Positions 34,764-46,636 are shown, numbered from the stretch's first letter. The stretch is 64,000 bases of DNA from Anthostomella pinea (GCA_963556695.1 CAUWAG010000006.1:3720001-3784000), one strand, 5' to 3'. The notes: a model not told the origin generated them from the sequence alone. Numbers and translations: made by a program.

Positions 34764-35986
34764 CTTCGTGGCGTGGAAAGGCTGTAGGTACGGGGCAAGG
34801 GCGTCGATGTGTAGGTTGGCTCGGCAGGTTGGTCGGTGTGGGAATGAAGCTGGATGTCGAGCGTAGGGATTTATAGTATTTGAAGCCGAGACTTCTATGA
34901 TTGCTCACTGTAAGTGCTGTTCGTCAGAGAATGGCCCGAAACACCCATTGCGGCTCTCGGGTTTCATAAGGGGTTCTTGGTGAATGCTCGACTACCATCC
35001 TTCGTGACACAGGACCAGTCACGATGTCACAGAAAGGATATAAGGGTGTTTTCACACGCTGTTCTGTGTTAAATCAGCCTCTGACTCCGTATCCGCTTCA
35101 TCTTTTAGCTGTTGCGAACACAGTATGGAGTCTTCAAGAGCAATTGCGACAACTAAATGCTAATGAAAGATCTTGTAATCCATCCTTCCACTCCCTAATA
35201 GGTAGATACATGAAAGTGTGTGTCTTCCACTATGGTTCCTCGTTGCCAGCTGTGACTTGGTGGTGTCTGCTGGTGGAAACCTCTTGCTTACGAGTCACGA
35301 TACGGTCCGAATCTACTGCATCGTTGCGCATTTCCACAAGGGGTCTAGAGTAAAATCGCGGAGCCACCCTATCAAATACTTGGTAGTGGCAATAACATAG
35401 CGGCCTGCCCTGACCGTAGTATCAACGGACCATTATTGCCAGAACACGCGCTCGCCAGCTCTCTGCAACCGTGACTCTGTGCGGTACTCGGCGTTCTCCT
35501 TGTGGTCATTCAGACACAACCGATAGATAGCAAAGCTAGATGGCTGAGCCGATCCATATAAGTTAGTAGCTGGCTGGGCGTTCTCACAGGCTAACTGGAG
35601 AAGTATCAGACCAAGCAGCACCTGCAAGCTTAACAGTTCCTCGATAGTTACCGCTTATGAGGTGATTTTATGACGTTTTCGATATTCTGCATGCACCTTT
35701 TTACCTGGGATTTTGATTTTCCTGGCCAATTTTATAATGATAGCACCCGTTCATATGCATCACAAAGCAAACAATGGCAGGAGAAAACATCGGCTCTACA
35801 TCTGTGACTGGCACAAGAGCGCCAGGCCACTTTCCAGGTATGCGGTTAATAGATGGCAGGATATGCCATTACTGTACCGAATACCAAGACGAAAAGAATT
35901 TAGATAGTTTTGTATCGACGCTGGCAGCAGCATCATTGACTCGAATACCCCAACCCCCTGACATATCCCCTCAACCCTCCGCCTCT
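34764..35986. other. Intergenic with one member of a diverged duplication
   Basis: Holds the left copy (35730-35945) of a non-coding duplication described separately. No gene seen. Confidence 0.35.
35730..35945 (+). repeat. Diverged direct repeat, copy 1
   Basis: Matches 36795-37015 in the same orientation. Both have TTATAATGATA, then CACC-GTTCAT, ATCACA-AGCAA and CGCTGGCAGC or AGCTGGCAGC, followed by a TCATTG stretch, in the same order with diverged sequence between. It probably reflects an old local duplication. Confidence 0.6.
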
Positions 35987-36563
35987 TCAAGAACAAGCAA
36001 AAGAAAGCGACACATACGGCACATCCAGACAAGTATTCTCCGGGATCACCGTCGACGCCCCCCGACAGCCAGCCTCGGCCCAGGACCGCACCTGTTGGCA
36101 AATTAGAGTTAGTAATTACCCCTTTGAGATGTTTTGCCGAGAAAAATGGAGTCCTACGTGTCTCGGGAGCAAAGGCTCTTGACACAGGCTAGAAGAGGAA
36201 ATTCGCGCCTAGGACATGATCACATGGGGTGATAAGAGACTCGAAAAATGTACATACGTTGCACCTCAGCGTGCCCTCGTACAGCCATGCGACCGAATAT
36301 GCCGGGTTGCGCGGGGTCAGGCAGTACGCCCAGTCTAAACGCACCCAGTCGGCGGTAACTACGTCATTGCAGCCGGGGGTGCCGTAGGTGCCTACTTGGA
36401 CTGTGTCGACGTCGATGTTGCCGGTATTATTGTTAGGGAAGGTGATGATTTCGGGGAGGAGGAGGTTGGCGGTGGGGTTGGCTGGCGTTGCTTGGGTGGT
36501 GAGGGCGAAGCCGGCGAGGCTGGCGAGGAACGTGGCTGCCGCAAGGCGGAAAGAAGCCGACAT
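35987..36563 (-). CDS. Small secreted cysteine-rich protein
   Basis: ATG 36563 begins a 25-residue signal peptide (SASFRLAAATFLASLAGFAL). The model has three exons: 36563-36258, 36208-36158 and 36091-35987, with GT-AG introns of 49 and 66 bp. The second intron has a perfect TACTAAC branch site. All phases are 0, giving 153 residues with seven Cys in the mature part (including PGCNDV, LRCN, AGCRGAS, ENTCLDV and a final FACS). Reading through the first intron instead would stop after 124 residues; the spliced model is better because the new C-terminus continues the regular Cys spacing. No known family is recognised; secretion is clear, function unknown. It lies beside the CVNH-like gene on the same strand. 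Confidence 0.62.
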
Positions 36564-36794
36564 AGTGACCTTCGGGGATAATTCTCGGGTGTAGAATGAG
36601 GGTTTCGGGCGGTTTCGTGTGGTTCTCGTGTGTATGAGGTTTGTGCTTGGTAGGCTCTTGGTCCGGGACTCCCTATAAAGCTAAGAAGGGTACCTCTCAG
36701 CGTAGCGAGGGTGGTGGTGGTGGGTAAGCAACTTGGCTGCAAGAAAGATAAGAGGTGATCTTGACGAGCGAAAGAATTTGGCTCTCCTGAGCAC

Positions 36795-37015
36795 CTTTAT
36801 AATGATACCACCTGTTCATGTGAATCACAGAGCAAGCAAGGGCAGAGGCAAATAAGTCACTTAGCGCTTCTACATATGTCATTGTCGCCAGTACATCCAC
36901 CGCGCGCCATCCCAGATGTGCGGTCAACACAGACCTCGAAATTTCCCTCATTGGGTAGGACGAGGGAAATGTAAATTCGTACCGAAGCTGGCAGCGGTTT
37001 CATTGGCTACACGAT
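36795..37015 (+). repeat. Diverged direct repeat, copy 2
   Basis: Partner of 35730-35945, lying about 230 bp upstream of the secreted-protein start. Confidence 0.6.
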
Positions 37016-37652
37016 CGCGAAGGGGCTGAGCAAAGGCGAATGCATCTGTTTTCTCTTGTCAACATTCGACATCGGTCTCAGAAATGATCACAAGCTATTC
37101 GAAGCGGTGATGAATGCAATGGAACCTTTTGGAATATCCTAAATGGCTCGCGCTCGTATTAATACACCGCCATTCGTACACCTGTGCCCCCTTAGTAGGA
37201 GCAAAATGAGCTGACAGTCGGCACGGGATCGCACTCCTTGAACATTGGTGTAAGTACATCATCATTACTCATTCAACCTTGGCATCCCGACATCTATCGC
37301 TTGCTCCCTAGAAGGGCCGAGCAGATCTCCGACATCGCAGTTGGTGTTACCTCACAAGCCGCCGTGCAGACGTCTGAGTGAGATACCAAGACCCCTGTCC
37401 AGAATTCTGTGGTAAGCATCACAGAACAAGGTGGAAGTGTAATAAACCACTGCTCAAGATTAGGCCATCGTGTTTGTTCGAGATGTAGTAAAGAGCCGCT
37501 GAATCTTGTTCAGATCGGGGTGTATGTGGAGACCCGTAGGGCTGACTGTCTGAGCTTCCCTCCTGTCAAGGAAAGCAGTCGGCGAGTGGTGGTTTTGGTT
37601 CGTCGGACTCCTCGATCTGACTCTCGCCCGGACATTGGGTATTGGGTATTGA

Positions 37653-39036
37653 TCAAACAGTAAATGCAGACCGGGTGACCGACACGTCGGTGGTAACGGC
37701 CACACCGCTGTAAGGATACGCCGCAGTATCCGCGTCGGCCGCCGTCGAGGTCGTGGTAGTCGGGCTGGACTTTCCAATGTAGGACACTAGTTCCATTTCG
37801 TCGTCCGTTTTGTGGTCTGTAGGGTAAGACCGGTCTGCGAGTTTTCGGCTGCCAGAAGCGTGACCAATCGAGCCTGTTTGAACGTAGCCGTTGGTATTGC
37901 GAGTCTTGGCCGTGTTCATTGGACTGTTGGCTCCTACGATGAGATTCTTGAGGCCCGGCAGGGAGACGACGATGATGCCGGTGCACATCTCGGCCGTGCA
38001 CAGGGCATCTGGGTGGTGCCACGTCAGTATATGGTGCTGTAGTAACGGAGGGTGGAGCGATGGGGAAGACATACTGCCACTCGCGTCGTCGAGATCGTAG
38101 TCGGTGCAGTATGCGATGAAGCGGGCGGCACTCATGATCATCGTTATGGCGCCCAGGGAGAAGATACCGGCAAGACCAATCTTCTGCCGGCGACGAAGCA
38201 TCAAGCAGTTGAGAATGAAGAAGGGGAGACCGAAGACTAGACCACGGCCAGTTAGCTAGATGAACTCGGCGGCGAACGGCGGTCGGTAAGCAGAGATAGG
38301 GTGCCATACGTAGCAAATCGGCGGATATGTTCAGTGTCCAGTTGATTATCAAGCTGTTGAAGTTATTCCACAGAGAATCCATCTGGTTTTCAAGAGACCT
38401 GACGACGCACGGGCGTTAGAGGTGGTGACGACGAGGAATAGGTAGTCGTCGTAGATCTTACCAATTATCGGAGATGGGACTGCATATCAGCGTATCCGTC
38501 AAAAGGGTTGCCAGAAAGGCAGCAGTGACAAACGCCGAGACAACATATAGCGCGATTCTCAGGCGCTTGAAGCCTCCTGGGACGAGCCACCAGTAGAACG
38601 TTACGATTGAAGCCTTGGCCCAGAACAAGCCGATGTCGAAGAAGTAGCACCCGATGAAGACGGTCTGGAGAAGACGTATGGTCAGCCTCGTCCGTGGTGC
38701 AGGGGAGATCTGGGGATGTCATCACGGAAACGCACCTTGAGGTATGCGACCGATTCAGTGGCTCCATCTTCAGTAAGGGGGTAAGTGAAGGCGAGGTTCA
38801 GGGCGATGGTGGAGCAGATGAACCACCCCAACGTACAGAGCCATCCTGCCCATGTGCAGTAATCGGAGACAGTCAGGCCGCGACGTTCGATACGAAACCG
38901 GACATAGGTTCTCAGAAGGGTCACCGAGAGTGCTAGAAAAAGCAGCACTGCTTGGAGGATCTGTATAGCAACTCATTAGCCAAGTTCGATGCTGGAAGGT
39001 GTATAAGACACGTACGATCGACGAGATAATCTCCAT
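37653..39036 (-). CDS. Rhodopsin-domain (SAT4-type) seven-TM membrane protein
   Basis: Six exons fit exactly: 39036-39016, 38960-38736, 38664-38462, 38398-38310, 38236-38075 and 38008-37653 (1056 nt, 351 residues), with GT-AG introns of 55-73 bp. TM helices include VLLFLALSVTLLRTYVRF, WAGWLCTLGWFICSTIALN, TVFIGCYFFDIGLFWAK and LFGLPFFILNCLMLRRRQK. The conserved DYCTWAGW and WAKASIVTFYWWLVP segments fit the fungal rhodopsin (SAT4/DUF3723-neighbour) family of integral membrane proteins. The C-terminal cytosolic tail is Ser/Thr-rich with a TTTTSTAADADTAA stretch. No CFEM domain is present, so a classical PTH11 receptor is less likely. The function of such proteins is mostly unknown. Confidence 0.82.
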
Positions 39037-40563
39037 CCTGCTTCCGGCGACGACTGTCAGCACAACGCGAATCTCGAACGTCCTACACACGATCCTTCGC
39101 CCGCAGCGCTCAAGGCGGGATGATCCCGAATAATATACCGGTAGGCCTCTCCCATGGACCAGAGACCCAGAGCAGAGCTAATCCAGAGCTGAGCGGAGGC
39201 TGAACCTGACTACTGACTAGAGCGGCGGGTCTGAACCATGGATAGCGCCGCTATCAAGAGTCTTGTAGATCCATCGTCGGGCATGTTGGCGTAGCGGGAG
39301 AGATCGGACAATGTCTCCCGACGTCCTCGTCGGCGAAGAATTGAGCCTACGGGGAGGACACACACCAGTGCCGACTCTGCCAAGGGGACACATATATTGC
39401 CGCATAGGCTTTGGCGCTACTCGCGACAAGCATTATCAGAAGCACAGAAAGAAAGCTTGTAATATGAAGCCGCGCCGTACGAATATCATTGTTAGGATGG
39501 CATAGCTTCCGTGGTTGATTCGCGATGATCTCCCAAACGGTTCGACGCGACCCGCCGAGATCGCCGAATCTACCAAGCCATCTAGAATTAGGAGTGACAT
39601 TGGTAGATCGTTGACGCAAAGCCCTGACCATAAAAGTTCCCAGTGCTAGCGGCTGCTGCTCGCGCGCGGGGCATATGTAGTCCCAACGACTGTCTAGACC
39701 TCGCCGGCGTCTTCCATACCGCCGGGTCTAGTCAGGAGCGGGAGGCGCCCGAGCCAATGAGAAATAGGGGTAAGAGTTCTTCACCACGTGGCCCCCACTC
39801 CCGAAATAGTAGTCCGGCTTACTAAACCTTTCAAATCCGGCTGGTGGTCGACACTTAGGCCGTTACCCGCCGCATGGCTTCCGGTTACTAGATGAAAACA
39901 TGGCACTGGGGGTGCGTGCTCGGCCGAGCCTCATTAGGCTCAGAGACTTGCTATGATGGCATGTGTCTGCTAATTTATTCTAGCACACTTAGCCTCCTCT
40001 AGACGGCCAATCGAAAACCTGCTGGCCATACATGTGCGGTTCATTCACAATCACATATATACTAAGGTGCTTAATCCCGACACACACCGTGACAACAGCA
40101 GGTCTCTCGAAAGTTCCATGACATGCGCGACGGAGACTTGCGGGGGTTAAAACTTGACCCTAAGATGAACGCACTTATGGTCACCAAATACGCTGGTTTG
40201 GCAAAGGAATGAGACCTATAGAATTTGCCGGCTGATATCTATTAGCTGGGTGGATTTGTATGAGTCGAGTTGGTTGATAAGCCAAAATCTACCAAGTTAC
40301 GGACTACTAGTTTCGAGTCTCAAGAAATAAATCGTTGGTTGTAGCATGCACGACATGAACCCGGAGCTCATGGGAGGATATTCAGCATAATGGCACGGTG
40401 ACTGTAGCATGAAGGTATGTGGTGGTTCAGCAAGAAAGGGGATCTTACGATATATTACAAACCTATACTTTAGTACAGTAGATTGGGGTTCGACTTACGA
40501 CTGGCTAGATCCTCCACGCAAATACTGCCGATTAGCTTTGTGCTAGGCTTCCTTGTCAGAATA
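39037..40563. other. Gene-poor stretch
   Basis: No supported gene; 5' flank of the 7-TM gene and 3' flank of the SRR1-like gene. Confidence 0.4.
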
Positions 40564-42282
40564 CTAGGGCTCCGGACGGCCAAGCTCCGTCACCATGTAC
40601 AATTCGGGCTGACCTATGGGTATCGGATCGGTTGGTCCGTCATATCCCGCAGAAATGAAAACGATGCGCTTGATGAACGCGTGGCCCGTCTCTTCCTTAT
40701 ACAGTCGGAGTAGGGTCAGTAGACTGCGCGTAAAGGGGTTCCCCTTGGCCAGCTCTTCAAAATTCGGCTCCCCCGGCTTGATCTCGACAAAGTCCTCAGA
40801 CAAGAAGGTCATTCCGGCGTCTTCGAATGCTTTCTTGATGCTGTGGTAGGCAGCTGTGCTTTTGACCAATGACACTCCGACGAGCCGAAGCGTCTTCAGG
40901 TCGCCCCCTGCGGCTAGGTAGTTGTCGACTACCATATCATGGAGCCTCATCTCAGTAAGGCGAATGTAGTCGGGCTCACCGGGCACGCCTTCTTCAAGGC
41001 CTACTGTGTCCGTGACGTACGCGCACTGCGACAGGGAGGTGAAATATATGTTCAAGCAATACTTGACCAAGGTTTGGAAGCGGGGATTCATGTGCATCAC
41101 CTCGTTAGCTTGCCATTCGGGGGGTCCGGAGCTGTCAAGTAGATATGGTCCCATGAAATCGTTTATTTCCATGTTTTCTGAAAGTCGGCGGACATGGCTG
41201 AAGTCTTCGACAAACATGCGGCGGCTTTTGCCAGTCTCTTTCTTGACTTCACCACTAGGTTCTCTGGACAGGGGCGGACTGGGATACGCATGATCCCGCT
41301 CCCGCTTTGCGTCCTTTCGAGGAGAAGATTGGGGAGATCTGGAAGACTTGTCAACCACAGAGTTCTTCACGTACCATGCATTCGATCCAAGGATTTCACC
41401 TTGTCTCCCTACGTTCACCATCTGGTACTCCTCTAGCATCTTTCGCGATCGGACAGAGTCACGATCCACCTTCCTTTGCTCTTCTTCTGACCTGCTTTCT
41501 GCTTCGCTCCTCTGGGGCCTCATGCCGAGCACCGCAGGGCGAGCTATATCCGCGACGATCTCGCGAAAGGGGAAGTCTGGGTTATGACAGAAGACGAATG
41601 AGTTATCGTCGATGAGGGTGAACCCTTTGGCGCCGTAGCAATGAATCACTTTGAAGCCGGCTACGCCGAGGACCTGCCTGCAGTCAGAGCGATAAGCGGG
41701 ATCCTGAAGGTAGACGGTGATATCCTTTTTAGGATTCATCTCTCGTATCGTTGTGGCGATGACCCTCGCGGCAGCGTGCTCGTTGCTGCGACTCTCATGC
41801 TCCCGGGCAGAGCTGTAGGAAAGAGGTCCGAGGCCAAAGGCAAAAATCTTATCCATGTTATTCCCCCTGAGGTTATCTTGGATCATCTGGACCATTGCCT
41901 GACCCTCTTCGGATTCTGCGTACCTGTCCAGTCCTGCTCGGAGGCTGATCCTGATGTCTTCCAAAGAGCGAGGTACCCCGTAGTGCGCCCTCATGGTCCT
42001 GAGTTCGAGAGATTGATAGTCATCGGGCTTACCGAACTTCTTATATGCTTCCCAGAAGTATTCGCTCATAAATAGAACCGAGTTGTGCATAGGGTCCGGT
42101 TCGGAAGCAGGTAAGTCAGCTAGCCCATTGCCATGACAAGTGTTGGAGAATGCTTTGACCAACCCAAGCTCGTTTTGGATGGTGATGGGATCACCGTCCT
42201 TCTCGAGTTCGTTCTCGAACTCGGTCAGGCGTTCTTTAGTGAACAAGGGAGGATATGTGGTGGGTGTGCTTAAAGAGGCCAT
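40564..42282 (-). CDS. SRR1-like domain protein
   Basis: A single 572-residue open frame from ATG 42282. The SRR1-like core covers about residues 145-260: KIFAFGLGPLSYSS, then EHAAARVIATTIREM, TVYLQDPAYRSDCRQVLGVAGF, NSFVFCHNPDFPFREIVADIARPAVLG. The middle (about 265-385) is charged and Ser-rich. The C-terminal half has a second ordered region (LKTLRLVGVSLVKSTAAYHSI, then FIKRIVFISAGYDG). SRR1 in plants and yeast relates to clock and heme regulation; fungal members of this large subgroup are uncharacterised. The frame is intact. Confidence 0.8.
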   Translation of the reverse strand: MASLSTPTTYPPLFTKERLTEFENELEKDGDPITIQNELGLVKAFSNTCHGNGLADLPASEPDPMHNSVLFMSEYFWEAYKKFGKPDDYQSLELRTMRAHYGVPRSLEDIRISLRAGLDRYAESEEGQAMVQMIQDNLRGNNMDKIFAFGLGPLSYSSAREHESRSNEHAAARVIATTIREMNPKKDITVYLQDPAYRSDCRQVLGVAGFKVIHCYGAKGFTLIDDNSFVFCHNPDFPFREIVADIARPAVLGMRPQRSEAESRSEEEQRKVDRDSVRSRKMLEEYQMVNVGRQGEILGSNAWYVKNSVVDKSSRSPQSSPRKDAKRERDHAYPSPPLSREPSGEVKKETGKSRRMFVEDFSHVRRLSENMEINDFMGPYLLDSSGPPEWQANEVMHMNPRFQTLVKYCLNIYFTSLSQCAYVTDTVGLEEGVPGEPDYIRLTEMRLHDMVVDNYLAAGGDLKTLRLVGVSLVKSTAAYHSIKKAFEDAGMTFLSEDFVEIKPGEPNFEELAKGNPFTRSLLTLLRLYKEETGHAFIKRIVFISAGYDGPTDPIPIGQPELYMVTELGRPEP

Positions 42283-43532
42283 GGTGAACTTGCGTTGTTA
42301 CGAGAACGGGGTTGGTTTTGAGGTTGTTGGATTGCCGGAATCAGTTAACCTCAAAGCGATGATATTTTCGAAATACGTCTACTCCCTCTGCACATGTTAG
42401 ACTGTATATGTATAAAGTGAAACACTCTTTATCACCTTGAACCTATGGATTATGACAAAGGAATTGTTTGAATTACACAATGCCTTAGTTGCCCAGTGAT
42501 AGAATGCGAACGTCCCCTTGATGTAGCTGAGTGGGATCAAAGACAAGAAAGCCAAGATCTTGAAAGGACAGCACAAGACCCAGACTAAGTCACTATTTCA
42601 AGACTTGCTGACTGCAATCAACCTTAGATGGCTACCACTTCCTGCACAATGTGATAAGGTAAGAGAATACCGATACGTTATCGATTTACAACTCTTGAAT
42701 CGCCTGTGCCTCGAAGAGCGCAGCCTCTCTACTCCAAAAATAACCCATATCGTGACTGAAGGATGTATGCCTCGAAGAAGCCCGAAAGTCAATGAGCAGG
42801 AACGTGCTGAATAGGTACCGGAGCGTAGCCTACTATCATCAGTCCCCATGGCCAGAGTATCACTCATAGTAGTATGTCGTGATAATGACTGCGATGGCGG
42901 AGATAAGTCTGACAATGAACTTGACGTTTGGATGTTGGAGTTGACGTCTACTTGATTATGAAAAAGAAAGCTTGCCTCCATGGTACGGGTGGCTTGCGTC
43001 AGCCACGACCGGATAAGCCGAGATGCTACAATGTGTCTTCTTTGCGGATTACCTCGAACAAAGAAAGAACATGAAGAAAGACTTGCTGACTCGGAAGTAC
43101 TTATGTGAGAAATGCAGCGGGTTAGAAGGCCACTAGAACAATGCGCGACGTAACCAGAGTAAGGTATTTGTGTGATGATGAGTACAACCACTGGAGAGGG
43201 CGACTGCCCACGATCTAATTCATGAAGTGTATGATGAAAACAGACACCGACTCCACAAATATGTTTAGAGGTATATACTCGGTTATGAGTCTTGAAGCGG
43301 TCTGGGAATCTGGATTACACCAAGGAGGGATCAGCACTTACGTACGAGCATAAATTAGTAGGAGCAGCAAATCGCTCAAGCTCATTTGGGAGCCAAAGCG
43401 AAGGGGGAACTACGAAAACGAAGAAACAATGTTATATAATAGTGTCTAGACGGATACAATGCCTTCGAGGACGTATTCATGGAATCCCGATCTGGCTCGG
43501 AAAAATACTGGGATCGGATGACTTGCCGCCGC
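42283..43532. other. Intergenic
   Basis: No supported gene between the SRR1-like gene and the esterase. Confidence 0.4.
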
Positions 43533-44453
43533 TCATCTCTGCAGTATCTCAATGGCAAGCGTATAAGCGTTGTCCTTCGCTTGCCCCTGAACAGTACCCT
43601 GTTTCGCAGTCTTGTCCCACCCGTGCCCACACTGCTCCATTCTCCGAACGACTACGTTCCTGCCGCCAGCAGCGTCGACCTTTGCCGCTAGTGTTTCCGC
43701 CTCGAAGCACAGGTTGTCCTGCGCTGCTGTGACTACAAGTACATTCTGCGGGAACTTGTCCATTGGCGCGAACCCGGGCGATGCTAGCGGTTGTTTGCGG
43801 TCAGTCCCTGGTGGCAGATAGCACGCATCGAACAGGCGCGATATTGCGGGCGGGATCACTTTTCCAGTGGTGTCGGGCGTCTTGCGTTCGGCCGGATCTT
43901 GGGCCTTATTCGTGGACGGATAGAAGGTGAGAACAGAGCGGAATGTGTCTTTCGCGAAGACGACCCCGGACGCAGCCAGTGCCAGGTTGCCGCCAGCGCT
44001 GAAGCCCGAAATGGCAAATTGACGGGCGTCGTAGTCATCACCGTGCTTGAGGATCCATTGCACGGCATCCTCGACGTCGTGCAAGGCGGCGGGGAATGGA
44101 TTCTCAGGTGCCAGCCGATATTGGAGGTCGACCACAGTGTAATTCGTCTCGCGTGCGACACGACGACAGAACTCGTCGTCGCTGCCATGAGCCGGCAAGA
44201 TGAAGCCGCTGCCGTGCAGGTTTAGGAGAACAGGACCGGGCCTTTTTGATGTGACGGCAGGTTTGTAGATGTGCGCCTTGATGTTTCGGCCTCTGTCCCG
44301 ACTTGGGAAGATTACGACATCGTCGGGAGAGGGTTTCGGAAGGCCGGCTACAAGGCGTGCGAGAAGGCGTAGAAGGCGCGCGATGGACACGAGATACAGA
44401 TATCTCAGAAAGGCCATCACGGTGCCCTGACCAGTGTTGCTGCTTTGCGCCAT
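43533..44453 (-). CDS. Alpha/beta hydrolase-3 family esterase (HSL type)
   Basis: A single 306-residue frame from ATG 44453, with an N-terminal hydrophobic helix (FLRYLYLVSIARLLRLLARL) that may anchor it. The oxyanion motif HGSGF (HGGGF in most members) is near residue 80 and LQYRLAPENPFPAAL near 110. The nucleophile is in GFSAGGNLALA (about 150), the acid near TAAQDNLCFE, and the catalytic His in CGHGWD near the end. The hormone-sensitive-lipase group hydrolyses short-chain esters or lactones. It is the left-most gene of the candidate metabolite cluster. Confidence 0.85.
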   Translation of the reverse strand: MAQSSNTGQGTVMAFLRYLYLVSIARLLRLLARLVAGLPKPSPDDVVIFPSRDRGRNIKAHIYKPAVTSKRPGPVLLNLHGSGFILPAHGSDDEFCRRVARETNYTVVDLQYRLAPENPFPAALHDVEDAVQWILKHGDDYDARQFAISGFSAGGNLALAASGVVFAKDTFRSVLTFYPSTNKAQDPAERKTPDTTGKVIPPAISRLFDACYLPPGTDRKQPLASPGFAPMDKFPQNVLVVTAAQDNLCFEAETLAAKVDAAGGRNVVVRRMEQCGHGWDKTAKQGTVQGQAKDNAYTLAIEILQR

Positions 44454-45094
44454 GGTCGATCTTGGACGTTGTGAAATGGTCCTGCGACACTCGTAGTAGA
44501 CTTTCTTGTTTTTTTACCGTTTGAAGTGGGCGAGAGAGTTGCCGCATTTCTAAGGTTATTTTTGAGGTCATCTCTGAGGTCATCTCTTCCGAGCTTACCA
44601 TGCACAATTCCTTATGCAAACTTTGTGCAACAAGGAGTTCACACTCCCGAACTCCGCCGAAGCGGCATGAACGCCGTCGTCCTAGACGTAGCTGCATCGA
44701 GCGACTGTCATTCACTCCCGTACCCTGGAGATCTTCGACACGCTTGGTCTTACAGACGAAGCGAAATCCTCGAGCGCGGCCGGAAACTCACAAGCTGGAA
44801 TGTGCGGGATAAGAAGACGGTGTTCGCGGACATTCATCGCGCTGAGATAGAGGCCACTGATTTCATACCGAGTCCACGATTTATCTTGGCATTGTTGCAG
44901 CAGGTTGGACTCTGGAGATGATACTTCCAATAGCCACGAATTCGGAATTCATGCGTGATACTCAAGCGACGTGACTCGGCAGTTCTCGACTCTACAAGGT
45001 GAGTGACGGCATAAAGCTTGTTACGAACAGTTCTGCCAATCTTTCCACACCTCGGCAAATGAACATAGCACCCACTAAGGTCCCACGGCGAGGC
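44454..45094. other. Intergenic
   Basis: 5' flank of the esterase and 3' flank of the regulator; no gene seen. Confidence 0.4.
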
Positions 45095-46636
45095 TCAGTC
45101 AACCGCATATATCTCCCGCACGAGGGATGTCAATCCAGAGCTCTGCGCGACCTTGAGCGCGACGCGAACAAACCAATTAGACAGGCCGGTCATCCAATCA
45201 TAGGCGCTCTCGAGTCTCCGGAGTAAGACCATGACCCAGGAGATGAACACGACAAACGCCGCGGGACGACCCCCGCTCATGGCAGGCAGAAGCTCTTCTG
45301 CGACGACAGGGGAGCGGAGCCAGCCCTCTACGGCGTTCCAGCTGGCCCAGCCGAACTCGTCTTCTTTCGCTGCGTACGCGTGCGACGCCGCACGTACTAG
45401 CGAGTTCATAGCACGGCGTATCATGGGGACCTCACGCTCTGGCAGGAACCCAAGATTCTCCATCTTGGGTTCAAGCGTAGTGAGGACCAGCCACTTGTCG
45501 GCGGGTATGCAGCCCTGGTCCAAAACTGCCGCGGTCGTATCGTCGCTGTCTTCGATCTGTCTGAGCCCCAGTATGACCTGTTCGGGCAGACGGAAAGGCG
45601 AGCCGGGGGGTAGGATGGGCTGCAGCTGGATCATGAGGTCGGTGCAGCCGCGGAGAAGCACGAGATGGCGCAACATGTCTTGTATGGCGAAATCGTCGTC
45701 GTCGGTCTCCTGAGACTTGATCAGGTCGCTGACTACCTCTTGCTGCCCGAGAAGACGGCTGCACGCTACCAATGCGGTACTGTTGGCGCTCGTGGGGCAC
45801 GCAACAGTGGCACGGTAGCCTGCTATTGCGCCGGCGCAGTACGAGGCAGACGCGCGCACGTGGTCGCGCCGCTCGGTGTGGCTTGTGGTTCCACGTGCCT
45901 TGTCGATGGCGGAAATGCAGAGGAGGCCGTACATCAGGAACGGATGCTTGTAGGCTTCTAAGACCATGGTGTCTACCCAGAAGACGGTGCTCTCGTTTCC
46001 TCTGTTGAGAAACAAGCCCGAGTGTCTTGTGTAGTGATGCATGTAAAGAAGGGATTCATGATCCAAAGGCGGGGCTTGTATCTCATCAAGAGCCTTGTCG
46101 GAAGAGCCTTCTGGCAACGAGAACACGTCGGGCTTCTTGACGCCCAGCTGGCTCTGTTTCCGCGTTTGGAATTGCGCGTCTTTCGGGCCCTCGACTTCGA
46201 AGTAGCGGATCTTGTTCCCCCTGAAGAACGTCTGCAGCCTGGCTTCACGGTATCTGATGGCTTTCGAGTTGGGCTCGTGGTGGACCTCGCTCCAGTGCTG
46301 GCACATGCGCTTGACAGATGTGCAGGCATAGCTGCAGCCGGCCGTCTCGCACCTGAAGCCGGACAGGACGGGCAGGTCCGCAATCCGTCGCGCGTCACCG
46401 GCCGGAATACCGACACGGTCGGGTGGTGACAGGCAAAGAGAGGACAGCTGATCCAGTATGCAACGGCGCTCGGAGCGTAAGATGTGGTGGTTCTGGAGAT
46501 GGCTCGAGAAGGCACTGGGCTGGATGGCAAAACGACAGTCCTTGCATATCACAACTTTGTAGGTCGGAAGATGGGTCAGTAGTCCACCGGGGCCGAAGTC
46601 CGAGTTCCTGAGTGGCGGCTTGGCAGTTTGAGTCAT
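45095..46636 (-). CDS. DUF3505/OrsD-like zinc-finger regulator with fungal TF domain
   Basis: 513 residues from ATG 46636; the frame upstream has no ATG. The N-terminus has two zinc-finger-like units, CKDCRFAIQPSAFSSHLQ-NHH and CETAGCSYACTSVKRMCQHW, the layout of the DUF3505 protein OrsD of the orsellinic-acid cluster. The C-terminal half resembles the fungal transcription-factor domain of the UPC2/sterol-uptake type: LLYMHHYTRHSGLFL, then FWVDTMVLEAYKHPFLMYGLLCISA, then FIRRAMNSLVRAA-type helices. It is likely a nuclear regulator. It is divergently arranged with the FAD monooxygenase, with 572 bp between the two ATGs. Confidence 0.75.
   Translation of the reverse strand: MTQTAKPPLRNSDFGPGGLLTHLPTYKVVICKDCRFAIQPSAFSSHLQNHHILRSERRCILDQLSSLCLSPPDRVGIPAGDARRIADLPVLSGFRCETAGCSYACTSVKRMCQHWSEVHHEPNSKAIRYREARLQTFFRGNKIRYFEVEGPKDAQFQTRKQSQLGVKKPDVFSLPEGSSDKALDEIQAPPLDHESLLYMHHYTRHSGLFLNRGNESTVFWVDTMVLEAYKHPFLMYGLLCISAIDKARGTTSHTERRDHVRASASYCAGAIAGYRATVACPTSANSTALVACSRLLGQQEVVSDLIKSQETDDDDFAIQDMLRHLVLLRGCTDLMIQLQPILPPGSPFRLPEQVILGLRQIEDSDDTTAAVLDQGCIPADKWLVLTTLEPKMENLGFLPEREVPMIRRAMNSLVRAASHAYAAKEDEFGWASWNAVEGWLRSPVVAEELLPAMSGGRPAAFVVFISWVMVLLRRLESAYDWMTGLSNWFVRVALKVAQSSGLTSLVREIYAVD

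Noticed and set aside
37510..38382. 290-codon minus-strand frame within the 7-TM gene
   Set aside because: It runs through two well-defined introns in a different frame; the spliced model gives TM helices and a normal end.
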